The notes beneath the pieces are model-generated. The model was given only the letters and a program-made list of their open reading frames with translations. It was not told the origin of the DNA and ran no database searches. The translations under genes were made by a program, and so were the position numbers. This document shows positions 47,182 through 57,238 of a stretch of DNA of 64,000 bases, piece after piece. This DNA comes from Agrobacterium genomosp. 13 str. CFBP 6927. GTDB taxonomy: Bacteria > Pseudomonadota > Alphaproteobacteria > Rhizobiales > Rhizobiaceae. Location of the stretch: contig LT009756.1 of NCBI GenBank assembly GCA_900012615.1, positions 1,268,913-1,332,912 of the forward strand, read 5' to 3'. Position 1 is the first letter of the stretch. The number at the start of each line of letters is the position of its first letter.

Positions 47182-47380
47182 AGATAGTGTTTTAACGGTT
47201 TTGTTAGCAGCTTGTTTACCCTGTTTTTATGCCGAAGTGGCGAATGAGCCACTCTGGATCACGAAGTAAACAGAATTTAACGTTCTGACTTGCTTGTAGG
47301 GGAAAAGCAGGTAAAACGACGCACATGGCCGGAGTCGGGTTCCGCCCGCTGAGGGACAACGTAAAAAGGTAAGAATTGAA

Positions 47381-49705
47381 ATGAAGGCTGGTTCAAGATT
47401 TTTGAACGCTGTGTCGGCGGTTGCGCTGTCTGCTGGTGTTTCTTCGGTTGCGGGCCTTGGCGTGCTTGCCTCTGCTGGTGCGGCAAATGCAGCTGTTATC
47501 AGCAAGATCGATGTTCGCGGGGCTGAGAGGTCCGGCGCGGACTCCGTGCGTTCCAACATCACCATTGCGCCGGGTAAGAACTTTTCCAATTCGGACATCG
47601 ATGAATCGGTAAAGCGTCTTTACGCTACCGGTTACTTCTCGAATGTCTCCATGCGCGTTTCCGGCAGCACGCTGGTCGTGACCGTCAATGAAAACCAGCT
47701 CGTCAACCAGGTGGTCTTCAACGGCAACCGCAAGATCAAGGACGACAAGCTCGCCGGAATCGTGCAGACCCAGTCGCTCGGCCCGTTCAATCAGGCAATT
47801 GTGACCGCCGATATTGCGCGCATCAAGGAAGCCTATGCCGCGATCGGCCGCAGCGACGTCGAAGTCACCACCCAGACAGTGTCTGTCGGTCAGGGTCGCG
47901 TGAACATCGCTTTCGTTATCAACGAAGGTGAGCGCACGAAGATCGGTCGCATCGATTTCGTCGGCAACAATGCCTATAGCGATGGCCGTCTGGCTGCCGT
48001 CATCAATACCAAGAAGTCCAACATGCTGTCGTTCCTGACGCGCAAGGACGTCTACAACGAGGACAAGCTGCGCGCCGACGAAGAGGCGCTGCGCCAGTTC
48101 TATTACAACCGCGGTTATGCCGACTTCCGGGTCGTGTCGTCCGATGCTGTGCTGGACGAGTCCAAGAACGAATACACCATCTCCATCACGGTGGATGAAG
48201 GCAAGAAGTACGACTTCGGTAACGTTGCCGTCGAATCGACCGTTCCGGGTGTTGATGGTTCTGAATTGCAGGGCCTCGTTGAAACCCGCCAAGGCGCGAG
48301 CTACAGCGCCAAGGAAGTTCAGCAGAGCATGGAAGCGATTTCCAAGCGCGTTGCCGGCGAAGGTTATCCTTTCGCCCGCGTAACGCCGCGCGGCGACCGC
48401 GACATGGCCGGCAACACCATCGGCGTGACCTATATCGTCGACCAGGGCGAACGCGCCTATGTCGAGCGTATCGAAATCCGCGGCAACACCCGTACGCGTG
48501 ACTATGTCATTCGTCGCGAATTCGATATTTCCGAAGGCGATGCTTTCAACCAGACCGTCATCACTGCGGCAAAGCGCCGCCTTGAGGCGCTCGGTTACTT
48601 CTCGAAGGTCAACATCTCGACCGCCGGCGGCAGCGCGCCTGACCGCGTCGTGATCGTTGTCGACGTTGAGGATCAGTCGACCGGTTCGTTCGGTATCGGT
48701 GCGGGTTACTCTCAGAACGACGGCGTGCTGCTCGAAGCATCCATCGAAGAGAAGAACTTCCTCGGTCGCGGCCAGTACATCCGTCTCGCCGCCGGTGCTG
48801 GCGAAGATGATGCGCGCAGCTACACGCTGTCCTTCACCGAGCCTTATTTCCTTGGCTACCGTCTGGCCGCAGGTTTCGACCTGTTCAAGAGCCAGAGCCG
48901 CAGCGAAGACTACTATGACTACGACGAGCAAGGCTTCGCGCTGCGTGTGACCGCGCCGATCACCGAAGACCTCTCGACGACGTTTAAGTACACCTACAAG
49001 CAGCTGAACTACGACGGTGAGGGCGATTGGGAAAGCGGCAGCAATCTTGCCGAGCCCTATAAGGCTCTGATCCGTGGTGGTGACTGGACACAGTCCATCA
49101 TCTCGAACACGCTGAACTACAATACGCTCGACGACCGCAACATGCCGCGTGAAGGCTGGCAGGCGGCCCTGACGAACGAATTTGCAGGCCTCGGCGGCGA
49201 TTCCGAATACTACAAGATCTACGCCAAGGCGCGCTTCTACTACACGCTGTCGGACGAGTACGATGTCATCGGCTCGATCACCGGTCAGGCGGGTCACGTT
49301 GTTCCGACGGGCGACAATCTGCTGGTGTTCGATCAGTTCAAGTTCGGCGGCCGTCAGGTTCGCGGCTTCAAGAACGATGGTATCGGTCCGCGCATTGGCA
49401 ACGACTCCATCGGCGGCACGACCTACTTCGCTGCTTCCGCTGAAGTCACGGCCCCGATGCCTGGCGTTCCCGAAGATTTCGGTCTGCGTCTGGCTGGCTT
49501 CGTCGATGCCGGTACGCTGTATGGCAACAAGGTCGCCAACAGTGCAGGTGTGAAGGACGACAACTCCATCCGCGCATCCGCCGGTATCGGTGTGATGTGG
49601 GCGTCGCCTTTCGGCCCGATCCGCGTCGACTACGCCGTTCCGATCGCCAAGGAAGACTACGACGAGGAACAGCGTTTCCGGTTTGGCATGTCCAACACTT
49701 TCTGA
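47381..49705 (+). CDS. bamA: Outer membrane protein assembly factor BamA
   Basis: Central beta-barrel of the BAM machine that inserts outer membrane proteins. The 774-residue precursor has a signal peptide (about 36 residues), five POTRA domains (starting VISKIDVRGAERSG and KIGRIDFVGNNAYSD) and a C-terminal barrel with the conserved VRGF element (RQVRGFKNDGIGPR) and a terminal aromatic FGMSNTF. Ribosome-binding site AAAGGTAAG precedes the ATG. Confidence 0.97.
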   Translation: MKAGSRFLNAVSAVALSAGVSSVAGLGVLASAGAANAAVISKIDVRGAERSGADSVRSNITIAPGKNFSNSDIDESVKRLYATGYFSNVSMRVSGSTLVVTVNENQLVNQVVFNGNRKIKDDKLAGIVQTQSLGPFNQAIVTADIARIKEAYAAIGRSDVEVTTQTVSVGQGRVNIAFVINEGERTKIGRIDFVGNNAYSDGRLAAVINTKKSNMLSFLTRKDVYNEDKLRADEEALRQFYYNRGYADFRVVSSDAVLDESKNEYTISITVDEGKKYDFGNVAVESTVPGVDGSELQGLVETRQGASYSAKEVQQSMEAISKRVAGEGYPFARVTPRGDRDMAGNTIGVTYIVDQGERAYVERIEIRGNTRTRDYVIRREFDISEGDAFNQTVITAAKRRLEALGYFSKVNISTAGGSAPDRVVIVVDVEDQSTGSFGIGAGYSQNDGVLLEASIEEKNFLGRGQYIRLAAGAGEDDARSYTLSFTEPYFLGYRLAAGFDLFKSQSRSEDYYDYDEQGFALRVTAPITEDLSTTFKYTYKQLNYDGEGDWESGSNLAEPYKALIRGGDWTQSIISNTLNYNTLDDRNMPREGWQAALTNEFAGLGGDSEYYKIYAKARFYYTLSDEYDVIGSITGQAGHVVPTGDNLLVFDQFKFGGRQVRGFKNDGIGPRIGNDSIGGTTYFAASAEVTAPMPGVPEDFGLRLAGFVDAGTLYGNKVANSAGVKDDNSIRASAGIGVMWASPFGPIRVDYAVPIAKEDYDEEQRFRFGMSNTF

Positions 49706-49754
49706 TATCGGCAGTCCAGAACTGCAACTTTGAACGTTCTGGAGTTTCCGGCTG

Positions 49755-50822
49755 ATGGAATACAACGCCTTTTTTCCGCCCCACGAGGGACTGCGATTGA
49801 AAGATATCGCAGACCGTTTTGGGGCGGAACTGTCTGAAGATGCGGCGGGAGAGCGGATCATCAGGTCCGTCGCGCCGGTCTATCGGGCAAAGCCCGACCA
49901 GCTCTGCTATATTCTCTCCCGCAAGAACCGCGACGAATTGCTGACTTGCGAGGCAGGCGCCGTGATTTGCGACGTGGCGCTGAAGAATATGCTTCCGCCC
50001 CATATACCGGCCCTGATATCGAAAAATCCGCATACGCTTTTTGCGCAGGTGGGTGCCTTGCTGCATCCGGCCGCCATGCGTCCCGCAACGATTGCGCCGA
50101 TGGAAGGTGAAATTTCCAGTGCCGCGCATGTCGATCCTTCCGCGAAGCTGGAAGCGGGCGTGATCGTCGAGCCGCTCGCGGTCATCGGCGCTGGTGCCCA
50201 CATTGGTGCTGGTACCCGGATTGGTCCCGGCGTCATCATCGGGCCCGATGTGCAGGTGGGGCGCGATTGCACCATTGCCGGTGGCGCGAGCATCCTTGCT
50301 TCTCTCCTCGGCAACAACGTGATTATCCATAACGGCGCCCGCATCGGTCAGGACGGTTTCGGTTATGCGCCCGGTCCGCGCGGCATGCTGAAGATCGTCC
50401 AGATCGGCCGGGTCATCATTCAGGACAATGTCGAGATCGGTGCCAACACCACGATCGATCGCGGCACCATGGATGACACCGTTATCGGCGAAGGCACCAA
50501 GATCGACAACCAGGTCCAGATCGGCCACAACGTCCGCATCGGCCGCCATTGCGGCATCGTCAGCAAGGTTGGCATTGCGGGCAGCACCCGCATCGGTGAC
50601 GGTGTGATGATTGGCGGCGCGGCAGGCATCAATGGCCATATCAACATCGGCGACGGCGTGCAGATCGCCGCGATGAGCGGTGTGGTCGCGGACGTGCCGG
50701 CAGGCGCGCGCTATGGCGGAACGCCCGCGCGTCCGATGAAATATTTCCTGCGCGACATGGCCGAAATTCTGGCGCGCGCTGAAGGGCGTGATAAAAAAAC
50801 AGGAGAAAAAAACGATGACTGA
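49755..50822 (+). CDS. lpxD: UDP-3-O-acylglucosamine N-acyltransferase
   Basis: Third step of lipid A synthesis; adds hydroxyacyl from ACP. The 355-residue homotrimeric enzyme has a uridine-binding N-domain and a left-handed beta helix of hexapeptide repeats ([20 protein letters not shown]). The catalytic His is in [15 protein letters not shown]. The end overlaps fabZ by 8 bases. Confidence 0.97.
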   Translation: MEYNAFFPPHEGLRLKDIADRFGAELSEDAAGERIIRSVAPVYRAKPDQLCYILSRKNRDELLTCEAGAVICDVALKNMLPPHIPALISKNPHTLFAQVGALLHPAAMRPATIAPMEGEISSAAHVDPSAKLEAGVIVEPLAVIGAGAHIGAGTRIGPGVIIGPDVQVGRDCTIAGGASILASLLGNNVIIHNGARIGQDGFGYAPGPRGMLKIVQIGRVIIQDNVEIGANTTIDRGTMDDTVIGEGTKIDNQVQIGHNVRIGRHCGIVSKVGIAGSTRIGDGVMIGGAAGINGHINIGDGVQIAAMSGVVADVPAGARYGGTPARPMKYFLRDMAEILARAEGRDKKTGEKNDD

Positions 50823-51282
50823 AGAAACGAAGACGGCGCTGGGCGCGGCTGACATTCTGGAAGTCATGAAGCTTCTGCCGCATCGTTACCCATTCTTGCT
50901 GATCGACAAGATCATCGAGATCGATGGTAACAACTCGGCGATCGGCATCAAGAACGTCACGGTCAACGAACCGCATTTCACCGGCCATTTTCCGGACCGG
51001 CCGATCATGCCGGGCGTTCTGATCGTCGAAGCCATGGCCCAGACGGCAGGCGCGATCTGCGCTCGCAGCCAGGGCGAGGGTGGTCACCTGGTTTATTTCA
51101 TGACAATCGACAATGCGCGTTTCCGCAAGCCCGTGATCCCCGGCGATCGTCTGGAAATCCATGTCGTCAAGCAGCGCCAGCGCGGTAATGTCTTTAAATT
51201 CCATTGCGAGGCGAAGGTGGATGGCGCGCTGGTGGCGGAAGCCGATGTTGGCGCCATGATGATCCCCGAGGACCAGCAATGA
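50815..51282 (+). CDS. fabZ: 3-hydroxyacyl-ACP dehydratase FabZ
   Basis: Dehydrates hydroxyacyl-ACP in fatty acid synthesis and competes with LpxA/D for the hydroxyacyl pool. The 155-residue hot-dog protein has [12 protein letters not shown] (catalytic His) and [20 protein letters not shown] with the catalytic Glu. ATG 50815 has CAGGAGAAAA upstream and overlaps lpxD. Confidence 0.97.
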   Translation: MTEETKTALGAADILEVMKLLPHRYPFLLIDKIIEIDGNNSAIGIKNVTVNEPHFTGHFPDRPIMPGVLIVEAMAQTAGAICARSQGEGGHLVYFMTIDNARFRKPVIPGDRLEIHVVKQRQRGNVFKFHCEAKVDGALVAEADVGAMMIPEDQQ

Positions 51283-52094
51283 GCACGATTGCCGCCTCGG
51301 CCAGAATTCACCCGACGGCCGTGATCGAAGACGGCGCGGTGATCGGTGAAAATGTCGTCATCGGTGCGCTGAGCTATGTCGGTGCGAAAGTCACGTTGCA
51401 TGACGATGTCCGGCTGCACAATCACGCCGTTGTTTCCGGTCGGACCGTCATCGGCCGTGGTTCGGTCATCCATCCCATGGCGGTCATCGGCGGTACGCCG
51501 CAGGCTATTCGCCACGATGGCTCGGAAACGACGCTCGAGATCGGTGAGCGCTGCGTCATGCGCGAAGGCGTGACGATGAACGCCGGCAGTTCCGACGGCA
51601 GCAGCAAGACGATTATCGGCGACGATAATCTCTTCCTCGCCAATTCGCATGTGGCGCATGATTGCCGCCTTGGCAGCCATATCGTGCTGTCCAACAATGT
51701 CATGCTGGCGGGCCATGTCACCATCGAGGATCGCGCCATTCTGGGCGGTGGCTGCGCCGTGCATCAATTCACCCGCATCGGTCGTCAGGCCTTTATCGGC
51801 GGGCTTTCGGCGGTCAATTACGATGTCATTCCCTATGGCATGCTGAACGGCAATCCCGGTATTCTCGGCGGGCTCAATGTGGTCGGCATGACACGCGCTG
51901 GTATCGACCGTGCTGATATCCACAAGGTCAGGCGTGTCTACAAGGCGATTTTCGAGGCCGAAGGCACGATCCGAGGCAATGCGGCGGCCATCGACCGTAA
52001 TGACTATCTGGATTGCCCGCAGGCGCTTGAAGTCATCGATTTCATCGGTGCGGATAGCGACCGCGCGATCTCTTCGCCCAACCGGGGCAAGTGA
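51279..52094 (+). CDS. lpxA: UDP-N-acetylglucosamine acyltransferase
   Basis: First step of lipid A synthesis. The 271-residue protein is a hexapeptide-repeat beta helix with the catalytic His in [13 protein letters not shown] and a C-terminal helical bundle ([15 protein letters not shown]). ATG overlaps fabZ stop by four bases. Confidence 0.97.
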   Translation: MSTIAASARIHPTAVIEDGAVIGENVVIGALSYVGAKVTLHDDVRLHNHAVVSGRTVIGRGSVIHPMAVIGGTPQAIRHDGSETTLEIGERCVMREGVTMNAGSSDGSSKTIIGDDNLFLANSHVAHDCRLGSHIVLSNNVMLAGHVTIEDRAILGGGCAVHQFTRIGRQAFIGGLSAVNYDVIPYGMLNGNPGILGGLNVVGMTRAGIDRADIHKVRRVYKAIFEAEGTIRGNAAAIDRNDYLDCPQALEVIDFIGADSDRAISSPNRGK

Positions 52095-52097
52095 GCC

Positions 52098-52979
52098 GTG
52101 ACAGGCGGCGGGCGTCTCGCCATTGTGGCCGGCAGCGGCCAGCTGCCGCTCTATGTGGCGGCCGCCGCCCGTGAGATGGGCGAAAACCCTTTCATTGTGC
52201 GGTTGCGCGATGATTCCCGCTTTGACTGGACCGGTTTCGACAATGCCGTGATCAGTGTCGGGGACGTCGCCGGGCTTGGTCGTCTGCTGCGTGAAAATCA
52301 GGTGGACCGCGTCGTGTTGTCCGGCGCCGTGGCGCGGCGTCCGGAGTGGCGGGAAATCCGTCCCACGCTGGGCATAGTGCTGAAACTGCCGTCCATCGTT
52401 CGCACCCTGCTTTCCAGCGGGGATGATGCCGTTTTGCAGATGGTCATCAAGGTAATCGGTACGCTCGGCGCGAAGGTGATCGGTGCCCACGAGATCGCAC
52501 CTGGCCTGCTGGCGACGATCGGTGCTTTCGGTGCACAAAATCCTTCCGAGGATGATCTGCGCGATATACGCAAGGCTGCTCAGGCGGCTCTTGCTCTTGG
52601 CTCGCTCGATGTCGGGCAGGGCGCAGTCTCCGTCGGTGGCCGCATCGTCGCACTGGAGGGCGTGGAAGGCACGGACGCCATGCTGGCGCGCGTTGCGGCA
52701 TTGCGCACCGAGGGCCGCATCTCGCCCCGCCGCAAGGGTGTGCTGGTGAAGCTCTGCAAGCCGCAGCAGGATGTCCGTGCAGACCTGCCGACCATCGGCG
52801 TCGAAACGGTGGAGAACGCGCAGAAGGCCGGGCTGGCGGGCATCGCAGTCGAAGCGGGACGGGCGCTGGTGCTCGACCGTGACGAGATGTTGAAAGCAGC
52901 CGATCAGGCGGGCATATTCGTCTGCGGCATCGATACGTCACTCGGTGAGGACATGCTGGGCGGAGATATGAAGCGATGA
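52098..52979 (+). CDS. lpxI: UDP-2,3-diacylglucosamine pyrophosphatase LpxI
   Basis: Replaces LpxH in alphaproteobacteria, hydrolysing UDP-diacylglucosamine to the lipid X intermediate. The 293-residue DUF1009 protein has an N-terminal AIVAGSGQLPL domain and a C-terminal domain with SVGGRIVALEGVEGTDAML, where the conserved Asp residues bind metal. Start GTG 52098 three bases after lpxA; stop overlaps lpxB by four bases. Confidence 0.95.
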   Translation: MTGGGRLAIVAGSGQLPLYVAAAAREMGENPFIVRLRDDSRFDWTGFDNAVISVGDVAGLGRLLRENQVDRVVLSGAVARRPEWREIRPTLGIVLKLPSIVRTLLSSGDDAVLQMVIKVIGTLGAKVIGAHEIAPGLLATIGAFGAQNPSEDDLRDIRKAAQAALALGSLDVGQGAVSVGGRIVALEGVEGTDAMLARVAALRTEGRISPRRKGVLVKLCKPQQDVRADLPTIGVETVENAQKAGLAGIAVEAGRALVLDRDEMLKAADQAGIFVCGIDTSLGEDMLGGDMKR

Positions 52980-54160
52980 CGGCAACGTTGAAAGTGGCGG
53001 TCATAGCCGGCGAGGTTTCCGGCGATCTTCTGGGTGCAGATCTGATCAGGTCGCTCAAAACCCGGTATGAGGGATCCATCGAGCTGATGGGCGTGGGCGG
53101 CGAGGCGCTGGAGTCGCAAGGTCTGGCATCGCTGTTCGATTATTCCGAACTCTCCATCATGGGCTTCACGCAGGTCCTCAAGAAACTGCCGAAACTCATT
53201 TCGCGGATCAACCAGACTGCCGAGGCGATCATCGCCGCAAGACCGGATGTTCTGCTGATTATCGACAGTCCGGACTTCACCCATCGCGTTGCGAAAAAAG
53301 TCCGCAAACAATTGCCGCATCTTCCGGTCGTCAATTATGTCTGCCCCAGTGTCTGGGCATGGAAGGAATATCGCGCCACCGCGATGTTATCCTATGTCGA
53401 TCACGTTCTCGCCCTGCTTCCTTTTGAGCCGGAGGCGATGCGGCGTCTCGGCGGCCCACCGACAACCTTTGTCGGCCATCGCCTCAGCGTCGATAAAGAT
53501 GTGCTTTCCGTGCGGGCGAAGCGGGCGGAACGGTCGCTTCCTGCCCAAGGCGAACCGAAAACCATTCTTCTCCTGCCGGGGTCGCGCTCCACCGAAACGA
53601 CGCGGTTGATGGAACCGTTTCAGGAGGCCGCAAAAGCTTTTGTGGAACGCAACGGCCCGACCCGGTTTCTGCTTCCCACCGTACCGCGCCAGGAAAGCCG
53701 CATCCGCGAATTGGCGGCGGCATGGCCGCAGGACATCAGGCCCGAGATCGGCAGCGATTCTGTTTTCAAGTGGAGTGCCTTTGCTGAGGCTGATGCGGCG
53801 ATTGCAGCGTCCGGCACCGTCATTCTCGAACTGGCACTTGCCGGCGTACCGACGATCTCGGTTTACAAGACCGACTGGATTTTCACCATGCTGAGCAAGC
53901 GGGTGAAAACCTGGACCGGGGCGTTACCGAACCTGATTGCCGATTATGCCGTCGTGCCGGAATATTTCAACGAGGTTGTGCGTGCGGGCTCGATGCTGCG
54001 TTGGGCCGAGCGGCTGTCATCCGACACCACCGAGCGGCGGGCAATGCTGGAGGGTTATGCTCTGGTGCAGAAACGTTTACGCACAGATGTGCCTCCGGGC
54101 GAAACCGGTGCGCGCATTCTTCTCGACGTCCTGAAGAACAAGGCTCGTCCTTCGGCATAA
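52976..54160 (+). CDS. lpxB: Lipid A disaccharide synthase
   Basis: Condenses lipid X with UDP-diacylglucosamine on the inner membrane. The 394-residue GT19 enzyme shows VIAGEVSGDLLGADLIRSL, VNYVCPSVWAWKEYR and LPGSRSTETTRLM. Last gene of the lipid A group; the following 165 bases separate it from an unrelated transporter unit. Confidence 0.96.
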   Translation: MTATLKVAVIAGEVSGDLLGADLIRSLKTRYEGSIELMGVGGEALESQGLASLFDYSELSIMGFTQVLKKLPKLISRINQTAEAIIAARPDVLLIIDSPDFTHRVAKKVRKQLPHLPVVNYVCPSVWAWKEYRATAMLSYVDHVLALLPFEPEAMRRLGGPPTTFVGHRLSVDKDVLSVRAKRAERSLPAQGEPKTILLLPGSRSTETTRLMEPFQEAAKAFVERNGPTRFLLPTVPRQESRIRELAAAWPQDIRPEIGSDSVFKWSAFAEADAAIAASGTVILELALAGVPTISVYKTDWIFTMLSKRVKTWTGALPNLIADYAVVPEYFNEVVRAGSMLRWAERLSSDTTERRAMLEGYALVQKRLRTDVPPGETGARILLDVLKNKARPSA

Positions 54161-54318
54161 TCATTTCAATTCTTTCTTCCCGACAGGCTGCCGTCCTGCT
54201 GCCGATGCGGGCAGGCGAGGGGTCGATTTTACTGCATTTGATCGTTAGGACGGCAAGCCGCTGATCATCAGGCGGTTGGCAGCCCATGAATTTCCGTCTG
54301 GCACACCTCTTGCTTTCA

Positions 54319-54334
54319 ATCTTGTATGCAAGAT
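54319..54334 (+). promoter_or_regulatory. Probable GntR operator overlapping the regulator start codon
   Basis: ATCTTG at 54319-54324 and CAAGAT at 54329-54334 form a perfect dyad around TATG, whose ATG (54326-54328) is the start codon of the GntR gene. The core TTGTATGCAA resembles operators of FCD-type GntR proteins. Confidence 0.55.
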
Positions 54335-55036
54335 AGCCATACATCCGAAAGCGCCCAGAGCGCGGTAGAAGACGCCATCATCTCCGGCATTCTTTCCGCC
54401 CGCATCCGTCCGGGAACCCGCCTCAGCGAGAACCAGCTCGCCAGCCTTTTCAGCGTGTCGCGCACACGCATCCGCGAAGCGATGATGCGACTGGAGACGC
54501 GCGGCATCGTCACCGTCAGCCCGCGCCGGGGCTGGTTCGTGGTGGAACCTTCCGCCGAAGAATCCATCAAGGTTTATGAGGCGCGGCGCATCATCGAATA
54601 TGGGCTCTTGCGCAATCTTTCCGGCGTTAGCGCCGAAGGGATCGCCATTCTTGTCGATCATCTCGATGAGGAGAAGGCGGCGATTGCCAAAGGCGACCGC
54701 CAGCGCCTGACCTGCCTGATGGGCGATTTCCACATCCGCATCGCTGAAATCGCCGGAAACGACATCATCGTCGAAACGCTGCGCGACCTGACGGCCAGAA
54801 CCATTCTCATTTCCATGCTCTATCAGTCCGATTTCCATGCGCAGCAGTCGCATGACGGACATTGCCGCATCTTCGAGGCGATCAAGGCGGCCGATTTCCA
54901 CGCCGCCGCCGAACTCGCCATCCGTCATCTCGACGAGGTCGAAACCGGTCTCGATCTCACCCGCAGGCCGGACCCGCTCTACGAGCTTCGCAACTCCCTT
55001 TCATTGCAGCCTCTTTCCCCAAGCCCCAAGGAGTAA
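54326..55036 (+). CDS. GntR-family regulator with FCD domain
   Basis: A 236-residue regulator: winged helix (AIISGILSARIRPGTRLSENQLASLFSVSRTRIREAM) and all-helical FCD ligand domain (about 95-220) with the metal-binding Asp/His pattern (GDFHIRIAEIAGN, HDGHCRIFEAI). It is 6 bases before the transporter genes, so it likely controls them and itself. No Shine-Dalgarno precedes the ATG, suggesting a leaderless transcript. Confidence 0.85.
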   Translation: MQDSHTSESAQSAVEDAIISGILSARIRPGTRLSENQLASLFSVSRTRIREAMMRLETRGIVTVSPRRGWFVVEPSAEESIKVYEARRIIEYGLLRNLSGVSAEGIAILVDHLDEEKAAIAKGDRQRLTCLMGDFHIRIAEIAGNDIIVETLRDLTARTILISMLYQSDFHAQQSHDGHCRIFEAIKAADFHAAAELAIRHLDEVETGLDLTRRPDPLYELRNSLSLQPLSPSPKE

Positions 55037-55042
55037 TTCCCA

Positions 55043-55828
55043 ATGTTTTCCAGACGTTCATTGCTTGCCATTGCCGCGATTTCCGCAACCCTTGGTTTTT
55101 CGCCCGCAGCCTTTGCCGATGCGCTCGGTGATATCACCTCCCGCGGCACGATCCGCGTTGCCGTCCCGCAGGATTTCCCGCCCTTTGGCAGCGTCGGCAC
55201 GGATATGGCCCCTCAGGGCTACGATATCGACGTCGCCAATCTGATCGGCGAGAAGCTGGGCGTGAAGGTCGAACTCGTACCGGTCACCAGCGCCAACCGC
55301 GTTCCCTATCTGCAGACCAATAAGGTCGATCTCGTCATTTCGAGCCTCGGCAAGAACCCGGACCGTGAAAAGGTCATCGACTTCTCCACCGCCTATGCAC
55401 CTTTCTTCAACGGCGTGTTCGCTCCGGATTCGGTTGCCGTCACCAAGGCGGAAGATTTGTCCGGCAAGACCATCGGTGTCACCCGTGGCGCCGTCGAGGA
55501 TCTGGAGCTGACGAAGGTGGCGCCTGCCGATACGACCATCAAGCGTTATGAGGACAATAACGGCACGATCTCCGCCTTCCTCGCCGGCCAGGTGGAAGCC
55601 GTGGCCACGGGCAATGTCGTGGCCGCCGCCATTCTCGCCAAGAACCCGCCAAAGCGCCCCGAGCTGAAGTTCCTGATCAAGAATTCGCCCTGCTATATCG
55701 GCCTGAACAAGGAGCAGCCGGCGCTTCTGGAAAAGGTCAACGCCATCATCGCCACCGCAAAGACCGATGGTTCGCTGAACACGATCGCGCAGAAATGGCT
55801 GAAAACCGACCTGCCCAAGGATCTCTGA
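55043..55828 (+). CDS. Polar amino acid ABC transporter, periplasmic binding protein
   Basis: A 261-residue SBP_bac_3 protein with signal peptide (about 26 residues, ending AFADA). The mature part has the family pattern FGSVGTDMAPQGYDIDVANLIGEKLGVK and VDLVISSLGKNPDREKVIDFS. One Cys (KNSPCYIG). Substrate probably an amino acid or related compound. AAGGAG precedes the ATG at 55043. Confidence 0.9.
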   Translation: MFSRRSLLAIAAISATLGFSPAAFADALGDITSRGTIRVAVPQDFPPFGSVGTDMAPQGYDIDVANLIGEKLGVKVELVPVTSANRVPYLQTNKVDLVISSLGKNPDREKVIDFSTAYAPFFNGVFAPDSVAVTKAEDLSGKTIGVTRGAVEDLELTKVAPADTTIKRYEDNNGTISAFLAGQVEAVATGNVVAAAILAKNPPKRPELKFLIKNSPCYIGLNKEQPALLEKVNAIIATAKTDGSLNTIAQKWLKTDLPKDL

Positions 55829-55910
55829 GCAACCCGGCAAAATGCATGCACCGGCCCTGCCTTGAGGCGGGACCGGCGCATGGTTTGTCCTCGCCGAAAG
55901 GAAGCATCGG

Positions 55911-56582
55911 GTGAAATACACATTCGATTTTGGATGGCTTCTCGATTATTACCCGCAGATCGCCAAAGGCATCGACGTTACGCTGGAATTGATTGCCATT
56001 GGCGGCGTTCTCGGCATCGCACTCGGCATTGTCTGCGCCTGGGTGCGCGCACTCGGGCCCAAATGGCTGCGGCCGCCGGTCGCGACCTATGTGGAGCTCA
56101 TTCGCAATACGCCATTCCTCATACAATTGTTTTTTATCTTTTTCGGCCTGCCGTCGCTTGGCCTGCAATTGTCGGAACTGACCGCCGCCAATATCGCCAT
56201 GGTGGTCAATCTCGGGGCATATAGCTGCGAAATCATCCGCGCCGGTATTCAGGCGACGCCGAAGGGGCAGTTTGAGGCAGGGGCAAGCCTTGCCATGACC
56301 CGCTTCGAAACCTTCCGGCATGTGGTTCTGGTTCCCTCGCTGCAACGCATCTGGCCCGCTCTTTCATCGCAGGTGGTGATCGTCATGCTCGGCTCGTCGG
56401 TCGTCTCGCAGATCGCCGCCGAGGATTTGACCTTTGCCGCCAATTTCATCCAGTCGCGCACGTTCCGCGCCTTCGAAGCTTATATGGTCTCCACCGTCAT
56501 TTATCTCGTGCTGGCCATCCTTCTCCGGCAGGTGCTTGTCATGGGCGGCAACCTCATCTTTCCGCGCAGGAGTGTCCGATGA
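55911..56582 (+). CDS. Amino acid ABC transporter permease (HisQ/HisM type)
   Basis: A 223-residue permease with about five membrane helices, GWLLDYYPQIAKGIDVTLEL start and the inner EAA-loop pattern EAGASLAMTRFETFRHVVLV that contacts the ATPase. Overlaps the second permease by four bases. Confidence 0.92.
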   Translation: MKYTFDFGWLLDYYPQIAKGIDVTLELIAIGGVLGIALGIVCAWVRALGPKWLRPPVATYVELIRNTPFLIQLFFIFFGLPSLGLQLSELTAANIAMVVNLGAYSCEIIRAGIQATPKGQFEAGASLAMTRFETFRHVVLVPSLQRIWPALSSQVVIVMLGSSVVSQIAAEDLTFAANFIQSRTFRAFEAYMVSTVIYLVLAILLRQVLVMGGNLIFPRRSVR

Positions 56583-57238
56583 TCGAATTCTCCACCTGGG
56601 ATATTCTCAGAAACCTGCTGCTCGCCACGCGCTGGACCGTGCTGCTGTCGCTCGTCTCCTTCGTCGGCGGCGGCATGGTGGCGCTGCTTCTGCTGTTCAT
56701 GCGCATTTCCCGAAAAAAATCGATGCGGGTTTTTGCGCGCTATTATGTCGAGCTTTTTCAGGGCACGCCGCTTTTGATGCAGCTCTTCATCGCCTTTTTC
56801 GGCCTCGGCCTGTTCGGCATCGATGTGCCGGCCTGGCTGGCGGCGGGCCTGACGCTGATCCTGTGGGCAGCGGCCTTCCTCACCGAAATCTGGCGCGGCT
56901 GCGTGGAATCCGTCGCCAAGGGCCAATGGGAGGCATCGGCGAGCCTTGCCATGGGACGCCTGCAGCAGATGCGTTATGTCATCCTGCCGCAGGCCATGCG
57001 GGTCGCCATTCCCCCGACCGTCGGTTTCTTCGTGCAGGTCATCAAGGGAACGGCCGTGACCTCGATCATCGGTTTCGTGGAACTGTCCAAGGCCGGCACG
57101 GTCGTCACCAACGCCACCTTCCAGCCCTTCACCGTTTATGGCCTCGTCGCCCTCATCTATTTCGCGCTGTGCTGGCCTCTGTCGAAGAGCAGCCAGATCC
57201 TCGAAAGGAAGCTCAATGTCGCTCATCGAAATCACTGA
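56579..57238 (+). CDS. Amino acid ABC transporter permease, second subunit
   Basis: A 219-residue partner permease with EASASLAMGRLQQMRYVILPQAMR as EAA loop. The family-typical GTAVTSIIGFVELS segment follows. Its end overlaps the ATPase gene by 23 bases. Confidence 0.92.
   Translation: MIEFSTWDILRNLLLATRWTVLLSLVSFVGGGMVALLLLFMRISRKKSMRVFARYYVELFQGTPLLMQLFIAFFGLGLFGIDVPAWLAAGLTLILWAAAFLTEIWRGCVESVAKGQWEASASLAMGRLQQMRYVILPQAMRVAIPPTVGFFVQVIKGTAVTSIIGFVELSKAGTVVTNATFQPFTVYGLVALIYFALCWPLSKSSQILERKLNVAHRNH

Noticed and set aside
47393..49861. An 822-codon minus-strand open frame over bamA
   Set aside because: Shadow of bamA; no family resemblance or ribosome-binding site.
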